From the NCBI GenBank assembly GCA_964007475.1, contig OZ023275.1:11263829-11327828 (forward strand): 64,000 bases of DNA, given 5' to 3'. The stretch's first letter is position 1. Each line of letters opens with the position of its first letter. Under the pieces are notes generated by a model. That model made no database searches and had not been told where the DNA came from. It saw nothing but the letters and a program-made list of their open reading frames with translations. This DNA comes from Hybos culiciformis. Taxonomy: Eukaryota; Arthropoda; Insecta; Diptera; Hybotidae. A program made the position numbers and the translations under genes. This document shows, one piece after another, positions 27,737 through 39,006 of this stretch.

Positions 27737-30270
27737 AGTATAAGTAGTATACATATAGAGGTACTCAAAACTATTTTCATTTTCCCTATTTAATATTATT
27801 ATAAATTTAATAACTTAAAATTGCTTCGCTCTCCAATTGGTTAAATTTGATATTGGTAACGAAAGAAATTTCAGTCGAAAAATTCAATTGTTATCAATTT
27901 ATTATACTATTTTCCTTTCGAAAATCATAATTATTTAGGTATCTAGAATTTTTTATTTTTGACCACTTTCATATGAATTATGTAAATGTATGTCTTTCCA
28001 AATTATTTTCATTTGAATTATCTGCTGGAAGTTGGAACCTGTGTTGATTGATGTTTTGGGAATATGGGTTTTTTTTTATCAATTATAAACATAAAATTTT
28101 TATTATTTTATTTTACTGGAGAAATTCTAATAATTTTTTCAAAATAATTATGAAAATATTTTAACTTTCAATATTAAATTTTATTTGTTTTTTAAACTAA
28201 AAAAATTTATCATAATAAAAATTATTAATGCAATAAATAATAAAGTAGGTCAAAAGGAATGCAATTTTTTTTTTAATTAACTTTATAAAGAAATATTGAA
28301 CTTCAATAAAATTTAACATTAAAGTTATTTTATTTTCGTAAATTATTCAAGAAAATCATTTTAAATATTCCATTTTATTTTATTCTGAGTTTTGAATATA
28401 TAAATAATATATATATATAAATATATTTTATTATTAATCGTATTGCATAAGAAAGTCTGAATTTGTTTATTTAATCAATGTGCAATTTATTTAAATTTAT
28501 TTTTATTTAGTAAAAAAAAATACAAAAAAAAATATTTAAAAATAAATTATGTTTTAGGTCTGTTTTTAAATGCGAAATGCAAAAATTCATAAGAATAAAA
28601 ATAAAGAAATATAATAGGGTGGGTCAAGCTTATTTTTTAAGTATTTATGTCTTTAGAAATAGTATAGTTCTGTAGAAAATATGTATAAATTAGATTCCAT
28701 TTGAATATTCAAAAATATAAATTTTTATTTAAATAATTTTAAAATGACAAACAAGATTCTGTTTGTTGTGTTGTATATTTAATGCGAATAATATCAAAAA
28801 TAATTCTGTTTAATTTTACATAAAATTAAAAAGAGTTTTATTGTACTACAATGCTAATAAGGCATTTAAGATTATTCTTAAAAATGCATATAAATGTAAT
28901 CAAATTTCAAATCGTTTTTATTTTTAAATAAATACATTATAAGGATAATTTCGCATATTCGGTATATGTCTTGAATAAATAAAATTTAATAAAGCCTTTT
29001 AATTAATTGCTAAATATTTTCGTTCACACATTAGAAAGTGGTAAGATATGAACCCTATACAGATAGTGCTTCGATAAAGAAGTTTCAAAATTCCAATTTA
29101 AACCGTACACAAAAACATTCCAGGTTGTACCATAAAATAAAATTATGTGAATATAATGAATCACTCCACTAAATAGCTTTATTAACAAAAAATTTATTAG
29201 ATCGCGCTATTTTGCAAACAAATTAAAGATTCTAATTTAAAAATAGCAGTATTAAATATAACGCTAAACAAATTTAGAGGAAGACATTGATGTCGCATCT
29301 TAGCTAACTGGGGCCACTATATGTTAAGAAAAGTAACGTTACGAAAACAATGTAATAATTGAGTACTAAATCAAGAGGTTCTAATAATTAAGTTATTTTA
29401 TTTACAAAATTTGGTTTAGTAGGTATTAATTGCACAGTGATCGAACTACGTTTTATTTACGAAAACGAAAATTTTGCACAATTTTATTTAAAAACTACTT
29501 TCTTTAATTACGAAAATCAATAAAGTAACAATAGACAATACATTGATGAAGGAATTGTACAATTTTATATTAAGCAGGTTTCATTAATTGCCACACTAAT
29601 GAAAAAATTATCTCCACCATTTAATTAGATCTTGTGTGAAAACTTAAGATCTAAACTTGCTTTAAAATTAAATTAATAATATAATTATTTAGGAAAACGG
29701 AGTTCATATAGTTTTCCTGAAATTCTGTACTAAACATGTTTTATATTTACGATCTGAAAATACGTAAACCTAAAATAATTTTATAATTTTATTCTTGAAG
29801 AAAATTATCTTTACTAATTTTTTATTATTATCTATTATATTTTTTTTTATGAACATTCATCAACATTCATTAAATTCAAGTTCAAGTGAAGTCAGTTAAT
29901 TCTTGTAAATTGATTGCGACGACCGACGATGCTCAATATAAAAATGTATGTATGTTATGATGCACTTGTGGATTTAAAAAAAAAAATTTAAATAATCATG
30001 AAGGAAATTTATTATTATATTTTTATATATACGAACAATATATATTGTACATTACAAACATTGAAATTAAAGCGCATTAAAATTAAAACAAATTGAAAAA
30101 TTATGGAACAAGGTTTATTAAAATGGATTTTAAATTGCAAATACACAATATTATAATAAGGTTGAAAAAAATGTGTTGCATTAAATAGAGCTTAAGCCCG
30201 CTTAGTTAATTTCTAACAAGGTTCATGATCATTATTTATATGGTATTTTAAGGTGTCTTTAATATATATC

Positions 30271-30650
30271 TGTTACGGGAAATGTGCGAATTCCGGTAAA
30301 TGTGAGTTTACTTTTGGTAAATGTCAATATTACAGTACATTTACCCGCCCGATTGACCCCATTTTTGCGGAGGGCGTAGAGGTGGTATCCCTTATCCAAA
30401 TAGGGGAGTGCGGGGTGGCGGGCGGGCGAACTGGTGGTCGGTCAGTGGGATTTGCGGCGCGCGCCGCAAATCCCACTGATCGACCACCAGTTCGCCCGCC
30501 CGCCACCCCGCACTCCCCTATTTGGATAAGGGGTACCCCCTCTACGCCCTCCGCAAAAATGGAGCCAATCGGGCCGGTAAATGTAATGTAATTTTAAAAT
30601 TAATGGTTTTTAAACTCACATTTACCGGAATTCGCACATTTCCCGTAACA
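30271..30650. mobile_element. GC-rich 380-bp foldback (near-perfect palindrome) element
   Basis: The element starts TGTTACGGGAAATGTGCGAA and ends with its reverse complement. The axis lies between 30460 and 30461, in TTTGCGGCGCGCGCCGCAAA, with no loop. Each arm is exactly 190 nt, so end repeats and centre are in the same register over the whole length. Arms are nearly identical in the outer 40 nt and inner about 140 nt and diverge in an A/T-rich middle part. A 4-bp direct repeat TATC flanks it (30267-30270 and 30651-30654). The 112-codon open frame across it is a by-product of the palindrome. It is strikingly GC-rich for this window. The superfamily is not assigned. Confidence 0.9.
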
Positions 30651-30660
30651 TATCTACAAC

Positions 30661-30732
30661 ACATATATATGGTTATATTGTTGTATTGAATGACATTTCA
30701 TTCAATACAACATAATATAACCATATATATTG
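30661..30732. repeat. Second hairpin, directly beside the foldback
   Basis: Arms of about 32-34 nt (left contains GGTTATATTGTTGTATTGAA, ending at 30692; right starts at 30699) pair around a six-base loop ACATTT. The right arm has two additional bases. The hairpin begins about 10 bp after the end of the foldback element and is not visible in the right arm of the large duplication. Confidence 0.8.
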
Positions 30733-30831
30733 TTCTCATCCAATTAATATTGAAATGGAAAATACAAATATTGTGCCGAACTATATTTCTATTAGTTTTC
30801 TAAATTAACCCATAATCGTTTTCTTTTTCAG

Positions 30832-30988
30832 AAATAAACAATGACTACAAAATTCTTATCAAATAAATTGACAAAATTATATGCCGATAACCAATGGAGA
30901 CAAATGTTATACTCTGAGATATTATTAAATTTGTCCTTCAAGATATAGAACAATATTTTAGTATTTACTCAAAGGATATCATTAAGAG
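30832..30988 (+). pseudogene. Relic exon 2, left-arm copy
   Basis: A 157-bp segment lies between a CTTTTTCAG acceptor (AG at 30830-30831) and an AAGAG/GTAAAT donor (GT at 30989-30990). The right arm (46072-46214, minus strand) keeps both splice sites. In the frame that ends at the donor both copies give IKFVLQ and finish IKR, but both also contain stops earlier. It could be a decayed coding exon or a non-coding exon. Confidence 0.4.
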
Positions 30989-33509
30989 GTAAATAATTAT
31001 TATCTTTAATAAATTCTAGTTCTTGCGAGTAAAACATCGTATCGCAATTTAAACCTGAACTAATTTTTTTAGAAAAGTAAAATTATCAGTAAATTATCAG
31101 AATTTAGGTACAGTTCCTGTAGTTTAATAATCTTGTTCTGTGACCTTTTTTTCGTTTAGACAGAAGTTGTACAGTAAAGTGAAGATTGTAAGGATAATAA
31201 TTGTTGTTTAGTAGTTATAGATGACAACATCAACATTTCAACGGTCAAGATAATTAAAATTTTTAAAAGCGTCCATCTTCAACTAAATTAAATATCGATG
31301 ATATTAAAATAAAAAATCACAGACAATTTTATTTGAACTTCAACTCTATGTATTCACATATAGATTTTATATCAATTTTCACATAAAAACTCTAGTAACA
31401 TATACATTATAACATAACGGTTGCAATCTATGATCATGAAATATCTAATGAAGCTAATCTTTTTAAATTTCTCCATGATGCTTAGGTCCAAACCATTAAA
31501 ATTCCTTAAACATAATATTAATATATAGGAAAATATAATAAACACAAAAGAGATATGTACAGTTATTATTTGCGGTCACTTGTGGGTTCTTAAGTTTTAA
31601 TAGTAATCATGATTTCCGAAGACCTGTTTTAATATACTTTTATATATATATTTTTTCTCTTTGATATTATCTTACACTAATCAAGAGAATTCTTATAAAT
31701 TATTTTCCTTTCAGTAATAATAAATTATCATTATAGATTTTGCCCATATAACTTTTTATATATTATTTTCATCTATGGATTCACATCATTTTGATGTGCT
31801 TCTTAAAATTATCGCTTAAACGATATAGGTGTAAATGTTAATAGTTAAATCCATTGAAAACTATTTTTTATTTTTTCAAAAATTTTCCCAGGGAAGAAAA
31901 ATTTTTTCATTAAGGAATTTATTATTATAAGATAAGAAAAGATAAAAGTAAGTTGATGGAAAACCTAAATATTTGTTCTTAGTTCAATGTAATTATATAC
32001 ATGTTTGTGGAAAAAATTATTAAATTTTTTATCAAAATGTTAAACGAATTATTTCTAGTATTTTGTTCGATTCGATACATTGTTATTTCATTCTTTTAAA
32101 TTAGTTAGTTTAAATAAGTGCTGTTGTGATTGCTATTGAATCTACGCCAATAGCTCCTCTCATCCGTTTTATAAGAATAACTAAAATTGAAAAGCATTAA
32201 ATTGAAGTGGGCAAATCAATCAAATATTGATTCCAAATTCATATATTATTTGCAGATCTCTTTTTAGAATTGCATTAAATAATTGAAATATAGAATTTTT
32301 CTTTTAATTTTAATTTAATCTTGTTTGAGTAGGTTTTAGGTTAACTTTTTCTTACTGTGCGTATACGTAAGTTAATAAAAATATTGTTTAATTAAAATAC
32401 ATGGGTTAAATTAATTTATTATGCAGAAAAATCTTATTGAAAAATTTATTACTTTTTTGGAAATTTATTACTTTTATTAAAATATATTTAGATTATATTT
32501 AAAAATTATTTCTATTTAAACCTTAATTTTTTTTAATTATAATTAACACTTTGAACTGCCTTTCGATTAAGACTGAATTTATAAACAAAATTATTTTTGA
32601 ATTTTCATAATTATGAAAATAAATTTTTCTTGACAATAACTCTCAATGAATATTCCTCGAATTATGTTTTAATTAAAATCTGTAATTTATAATTAAAAAA
32701 TATATAGTAATATATCTAAATTCTATCTGCGTTTTGTTATCTTATGACTTGTCACTTGTTTAGTTATTTTGAGCATAATAAAATAAAAAATATAGATCAA
32801 GGCTTCGAAACATCTCAAACACGAAATATTTAAGCATTAAATTGAATTTTCCCTTTGGAGTAATTTCTCTCTTTTAAATACCATATATATAATAACGATA
32901 CATTATTATTTTCTCCCCTTGTTACAAATTTACATCATTGGTACAAATTTCTTCAAAGCAAAAGTTATAAAAATCTTTAAAAACGTTTTCTTTAGTGTTA
33001 TTCAAATTATTTTGTTTTTATTTAATATTTCTTGCAAATTTTTATTTTTTTTGTAATAGAAGAAATAGAATATTTTAAGAAGATTAAACGGTCAGTGGCA
33101 CAATGACACAAATAATTTTTTTTTTTTTTTTGTACAATTAACCTGCGTATATGATTTTTATATTATATATTTATGGAAAATATAATATAATTAAAAAAGT
33201 TAAAATTTCTTATTTCAAATTGATGTAAATATGATCATATCCATATGACAAGTGTACATCTAAATAATCAGATTTTTTTTTCTCATTAAGGAGTTTTCAT
33301 TTGGATCTATATACGCATGTTGTGTTGTCTATGCCAAATATTAAAATGATAAAGAATTATTAATGATTTAAATTTATATTTTATCTTTTTTATTTAATCT
33401 CTTTTGAACATTATAAAAAAAAAACTGAACCATAAACGTTTTTTGCATGAATTATGTGACACCAACATTTTATGCAAATGCGTTATAAAGGCATACGTTC
33501 TGTTATAGT

Positions 33510-36393
33510 ACAATAATGTGGATTGTAGAATAATTATTAATTCTAGTGTATAAACTGTTCAAAAAAGTATTGACATAACTACAGACATGTTTTTGAATAA
33601 AATATGGAAATATTCATAATTCGAATTAGTTCTTAAAATTAATTTTATTATTAAATATTTAGAATAATAGATAAGTAAAATAGAATAATGAAAAATTACT
33701 TGATTTCCTTTTAACTTTGAAAAATTTTCGTAATGTTAAAACTTTTATAATCACTAATTATATTCTTTATATTATTGAATCATACATTTAAGGATTAGTC
33801 ATAGTAAGACGAACTAAATAATATTAAAAGTAAAATAATTAATTTTGTAAATTTTTAATTATAAAATAAAGAAAATTCTTATTTCCCTATTTACAATAAT
33901 AAATTTTTGTTAGATTTTTATATCTTGACATTTTTATCTATATATTTCACGGATTAAACCGTGAACTAGAAACCATGAAAAATGAAAAATTCTAAATTAT
34001 AAAACTAATTTGAATGTCAAACGTTAACGAAATTGATAAAATAATATTTGCAAATTCAGATAATTTTTTTAATTATTTTTTCATATTGCAAAAAAAAGGT
34101 TTTTTTTTAAAAAGCATAAAAGTTAAGTTGTTGGGCATTATTTAATAAGTTCAATAATTAACAAACAAATAAAATTTTTACAATCTGAGTGTAATAAATA
34201 AGTAGAGAAAAAACTTCTTTCATATAATGTTTTCAATTGAAAATGCATAAAATTATTTGAAAACTTAAACAACTATTAAAAGTGAACCAAATAATCGCGC
34301 CCATACTTATTATTTCATATATATATTAATATAATATAAATTAAACAACATTAAATTAGGTATATAAATAAAATATAAGTATAGTTGTTAAATGCAACTA
34401 TAGTTTTAAAAATATTAATTTTTTACATTATCAAGTGCACTATAAAAATAAGGAAGTAAGTTCTGCAACTTTTTTTTTTATTGAATCTGAAAAGTTTACA
34501 TTTCTTCTTCTTAATATCTACTTTTTTGTTGTTATTATGATTCTCGAACGTAATAAATGCGGTTAAAAAAATTGTTTATGTAGAGCATATATACATTTTT
34601 CTAATTAAACTGTAAGACCAGAGTAATTCTACACTCTTTTCTCCAAATTATATAGATGTTCAATCTTATTTACTGCTAAAATTACCATCCTCATTTTCAT
34701 ACTCAAATTAGATAAAACAAGATTCTGAGATTAAACTTTAATTAACTATAATTTTACGATTTATTTTTTCGTTACATTAAGTATCGAGTTAAAAAAAAGT
34801 TTAAAAGTTAAAAAAATGTTTAAAAAATATTGTGCAAAACATATTAGATTTGCAAATCTCTGTTCAGATAAATTTAATATTTGGTACATTAATATTTAAC
34901 CAAGCTTTTATATTTTCTTTGATCAACTTTTCTTTTTTAGTTCAATAAAATAATGCACTTTTAAATTAATGAAAATGTAAATAATAGATTAATTTTTTTT
35001 TCTTTGAAAATTAATTCTCTTTAAACTTAAACTTGTTATATACGCCAAAGTACACATAGTATCTGTTATATTATGTGGATCATCCACTTCTAGTATCTTC
35101 CAACTCAACTACAAGTTTAATTACTCGTGTGCAACCTCGAACAAACTTATTCAACTATCGTCTTTCAAAACTAAACGTCATAGAATATTAATAACAAACG
35201 GATTATTATGTAATTTTGATGTGGGCACTAGAATTATTATGCGTTGTTTATAGCTACCACAGTAAAGTAATTTTTGGAGGAATGTTCCGGAAACATATTC
35301 ACAGCTAATTTTATCTGACAGTAAAAATCTACTGCAAAAAATATAAAAAAAAAAAACAAAAAAAAAATGTTTGACAGGAAAGGTATAGTAAAAAAATATT
35401 ATGATAGGTGGCAAACGTAATGAAAAAGAAACAAAAAAATAATTTTGTAAGTAATGAAATTTTTCAGACATCAAAAAAAAATAAATTCAATTTTCTTCGT
35501 TATTTGAAAATATTTTTAAAAAATTCTTTTTACGAAAAATAGATAAAATGAATATCTTCATTTTCAGTAAATTTGCTTAAATATAAATAGAATAATAACA
35601 TAGAAAAACGGTTTTTACGGTACCATTTTTTCAGATAGGCCAATTAGCTATAAACAACGTATTAGTGTTCTACTTAGATCACCAAACATATTTCACTATA
35701 AACACCACTATAGATATTATAAATGATGTTTATTACTAACTATGTATTAATACTAACTATTAGTTTATCATGTTAAAAATAAATACAGTTTACACTAAAA
35801 TCTACATCTCAAACGATCTAATCATCTAATACTTTATAACACAATCAATTAAAAGTCACATTAGATTTGTCAATAGATTCAATTTAACTGAGAGATTGTT
35901 TGTTAAAGTATCCTTAAATAACTTAAAATGAAGAAGAGAAATATAATAGTAGAAAATTATTTCATTCGAAAAAATTAATATAATAAGTAATATTTATACT
36001 TTTCAATTACATTTTTGTTCTCTCTGATGCATTTTTTTCATAATTGATTTCATGACATAAGTAGGTTTATTATTATTTATTTTTGTAATAACTATTATTT
36101 ATTTTGTAATAACTTTTTTTTAATTTTTTGATAACGATTATAATCACAACAATGATAACTAAAAATTTAAGTACATACTTGCAATTTTTAATGCAGTTGT
36201 TCATTGCATTCGAAACTGAAATGTTACAAATTTTTAAAAAATTAGTTATTAAAAAAATTAACTAAGTAAGATATTAACGTAACGCTAAAGTTATAAAAAT
36301 TTATTATTATTGTAGGTATTAAAGAATAAATGATTAATTATACATAACTTTAACAAGTTTCCCGTTTTAATAAAATTAAAATAACTTTTTAAA
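33510..36393. other. Spacer, unique AT-rich sequence
   Basis: Inverted-repeat pairing fades near 33500, and I see no convincing partner beyond it. No gene or bounded repeat was found. The longest open frame here (about 98 codons, minus strand near 35180-35470) is F/Y/I-rich low-complexity sequence and is not taken as a gene. Confidence 0.55.
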
Positions 36394-36397
36394 TTAA

Positions 36398-36940
36398 GAG
36401 CCTTCAATGTGAAAAATTGCAAAAAATTGGTCTTAGTTTGGATTTGATTGTAGGGTTACTACAATCTAGACTGAAGTGATTTTTTGATATGTTAGAGAGT
36501 ATATAACTGGCTCCAGGGTAGGTGAGGCGGATTTTTTAAATTTTGAGTTTTTTGGCCCAAACAAGCCTTTAAAAAACTTAAACATATTTGCTTGGATTCA
36601 GAAGTAAAGGAAAAAGATAATAAAAAATCTCAAACGCAGAAATAAAGCTAAAATACCACTCTCCAGGGCTGGTGACGTGAAATTTTGAATTTCTTTAATT
36701 TCCAAAACAATTTTTAATTAATTTCATTTATTTCTAAGAATTTTTTTATTTTTTTTGATAAATAACAGTTTCTGCACAGAAATAAAATTCAAATATAGTT
36801 TTGTGATTTTCTGGTAGAGTTGTTTTTCGTACAATTTTTGTCGCATTTTTCACGGCCGTTTATTTTCTGTAAAATAAAACAAAAAAAAACTGCAAAAATA
36901 GAAAACAGAAATAGAAAACAGAATTTCACATGGAGGGCTC
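36398..36940. mobile_element. TTAA-flanked non-autonomous DNA transposon, 543 bp
   Basis: The ends are GAGCCTTCAATGTGAAAAAT and the reverse complement of GAGCCCTCCATGTGAAATTC, flanked on both sides by TTAA (36394-36397 and 36941-36944). TTAA duplications are known from piggyBac, Kolobok and some Sola elements; the ends do not decide between them. Inside, a module like CTCCAGGGTAGGTGAGGCGG occurs once and again, changed, as CTCCAGGGCTGGTGACGTG, an internal direct repeat. A second, incomplete copy lies at 61380-61557. Confidence 0.82.
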
Positions 36941-36944
36941 TTAA

Positions 36945-38660
36945 AGAAATCAATAACATTTTTCTAGAGACTCTAATTCTAAAGTGTTTCTTTTATAAAA
37001 TTCAGTCAAAAATTTTCCAAATTCGCTACCAACCGTAGCGTGATGATGATGTATTAGTTAATAAAGTAATATATCAAATAGTTTCTTATCTTAAAACACT
37101 ATCTGTTTTATTTAGGTACGTACATTTATTTTTATTTACATATTCTGTATTAATTTGCATGTACGATGTACCTGAGCAAATTTATATTGAACATGAATTT
37201 AAATTTTCTTTTTACAATAATTTATTATTTAAAAAAATTTAGTATTAGACTTTAGAATTTTATATGGACATTGTGTGTGTTTCCACATTCAACATACATA
37301 ATTAATTAAGGCAACAAACAATCATTAAATTAGTATGTACAGCATACATAATCCTGCATAATGTACATAAATTATCTGTTTATTATTTATATTTCAAATG
37401 TAGCTTTACAATCAAAAATCTTCATTTAATCAATCATTAGAATAATAATTTTTTTAATTTTTGCAGTTCTTACACCAGGGTCGTACAAATAACTTTTGAT
37501 ATAAAAATTCACTCCTTCTCTCTCTATAATTGATTTTTATTTTTTAATTAAAAGTATGGTAAAAATATTATATTTCTAAAAGATGATTTAAAATGATAAA
37601 AAAAAATTCAATTAAATTTTCCTACATTACTTGTTACATTAAGAATTTACATTTATGAAAATAGCAAATTTATTTTTTTTTTATTTTAAATTATAATTGT
37701 TTTTGCTTGGGAGACTTTTTATAATAATTATATTTTAAGTTAAAATAAAATAATAATTTTTATATCTAATTTTTTGTGGGAAATATATATTAAAAATCAC
37801 TGACCTTAAACTTGGTGAACATGTAAGTTTGTAATTAACCTTAATATAATTAGACTTTTTTCTTTAACTTTTTTTTAATATATGTTGTACATTCTTTAAT
37901 AACATGTATTTATGAAGAAAATCAACGCAAATGTTACTATCATAAATTTTGGATGAACATTCTTGTATTGTTTTCTTCAAAAATAATGAAATTTACACGT
38001 TTTACTGTGTACATTAACTGACATTGGGAATTTTTTTGCTTCACCAAAAAAAACTAAGTTTAAAGACATTAATTATTTTTTTTCGGGGTCAAATTACTTT
38101 TAATATAGCTACAGTCGAGTTGAAATCAATATATATAACGATGTGCAAAATTTAACAATTTTATAATTTGTAAAATTTAAATTCTAATATGATAATTATT
38201 AGTAAGGTAAAAAAAGTAAAGGAAAGTAAGAAGGCACTGATTTCGCTTTTAACTATTAAATACACAAACATATTATTGAATTCCTTTCTAAAGCAATGTT
38301 TTGAAAATATGATGTTTTTTGTTAATAAATTGATTTAAATGCAATCGACAACTTGAACAAAATACGTAAACATTTTCCCAATGGCCTAATTTTTGAATTT
38401 TGTGAACTTTTATCGATGTCATCTTTAATTAATATATTTTTTTTTTAAAGAAAATAATGTCATATATTTATCTTTTTTGTTTATTTACTTAACAGTAATT
38501 TTTTATCTTCCCAATCAGAATTTAATCAATTTCTTATCAAAATTTATTGAGTTCATTTAAAAAAATCTTTAATTAAAAATAATTCAATTTTTAATTTTAA
38601 ACAATTTTTAATTTTAAAAAAAATTTCCTTTTCTTCAACTAGATTTTTTGTACAAGCCTA
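36945..38660. other. AT-rich non-coding sequence upstream of the GT92 gene
   Basis: No gene or bounded repeat is recognised. The sequence probably includes promoter, 5' UTR exon or first-intron sequence of the gene at 39007, because an acceptor-like site sits just before its start codon, but no first exon can be fixed by eye. Confidence 0.45.
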
Positions 38661-38668
38661 CATTCGTC

Positions 38669-38800
38669 GGCCGTCATGGTGTAGTGGTATTACCATTATC
38701 GCGTGTTATGTCGTGGGTTCGATTCCGACCTCTGACTCGAATTTGTGTCAATTTTTCAATTTGTCTCATTTGAATTAAGTGTTTGTGTTGTTTTTATGTA
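38669..38800 (+). mobile_element. tRNA-derived SINE with A and B boxes
   Basis: The head has an A-box-like TGGTGTAGTGG (38677-38688) and a B-box GGTTCGATTCC (38716-38726) at tRNA-like spacing. The sequence does not fold into a full tRNA: the acceptor stem and T stem are incomplete. Two relatives occur, at 22811 (+, partial) and 63107-63189 (-). Shared internal polymerase III boxes in dispersed copies are the mark of a tRNA-derived SINE. The 3' end is not resolved. It lies about 340 bp before the GT92 start codon on the same strand. Confidence 0.7.
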
Positions 38801-38957
38801 AACATTTTGACCCATTCAAAGTTTATTAATTTATTAATTGATTTTCGCTCACGTTTCAACACTTTTTCAACTTGAAGGACTTCTTAGCATTCATTTACAA
38901 ATACCCATAGCATTTGTTTATAAAATAAATAAAAAATCACATTACTCATCTTTTCAG

Positions 38958-39006
38958 ATTTCCAGCCATTAATTTAAGCTACAAATACAAGACTAAGATA
39001 AACAAA
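38958..39006 (+). other. Probable 5' UTR part of GT92 exon with upstream acceptor
   Basis: CTTTTCAG ends at 38957, a good splice acceptor 49 bp before the ATG. The frame is open between this acceptor and the ATG, so an upstream coding exon cannot be excluded. A start at 39007 puts a signal-anchor at residues 6-25, so I take the upstream part as 5' UTR. Confidence 0.45.

Larger units (their letters stand above)
7975..33500 (+). repeat. Left arm of a giant inverted duplication
   Basis: This arm matches the reverse complement of about 44340-62760 in collinear order. Anchor pairs read by eye (left with right): 8140-8190 with 62545-62600; 8800-8890 with 61745-61840; 9990-10060 with 60650-60735; 12895-12945 with 57873-57925; 14895-14985 with 56515-56580; 16975-17060 with 55580-55665; 19385-19455 with 54065-54125; 21490-21660 with 51715-51885; 22080-22190 with 51445-51560; 23690-23960 with 49575-49880; 25600-25705 with 48950-49055; 26611-26730 with 48049-48168; 29840-30100 with 46450-46630; 31410-31580 with 45590-45775; 32870-33110 with 44755-44940; 33400-33500 with 44345-44420. 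The 26.6-kb block has 6 mismatches in 120 bases; other blocks are visibly more diverged. The sum of paired coordinates drifts from about 77.8 kb inside to 70.7 kb outside, so this arm carries about 7 kb of extra sequence. Boundaries are approximate. Confidence 0.92.

Noticed and set aside
30253..30591. 112-codon open frame rich in R, G and P
   Set aside because: It runs through the GC-rich palindrome, and its second half mirrors the first; it is a by-product of the foldback.
35178..35474. 98-codon minus-strand open frame
   Set aside because: F/Y/I-rich low-complexity translation with no domain, no partner and no splice context.
38669..38743. A functional tRNA gene
   Set aside because: A and B boxes are present, but acceptor and anticodon stems do not pair and there is no T-run terminator at the right place; dispersed relatives point to a SINE.
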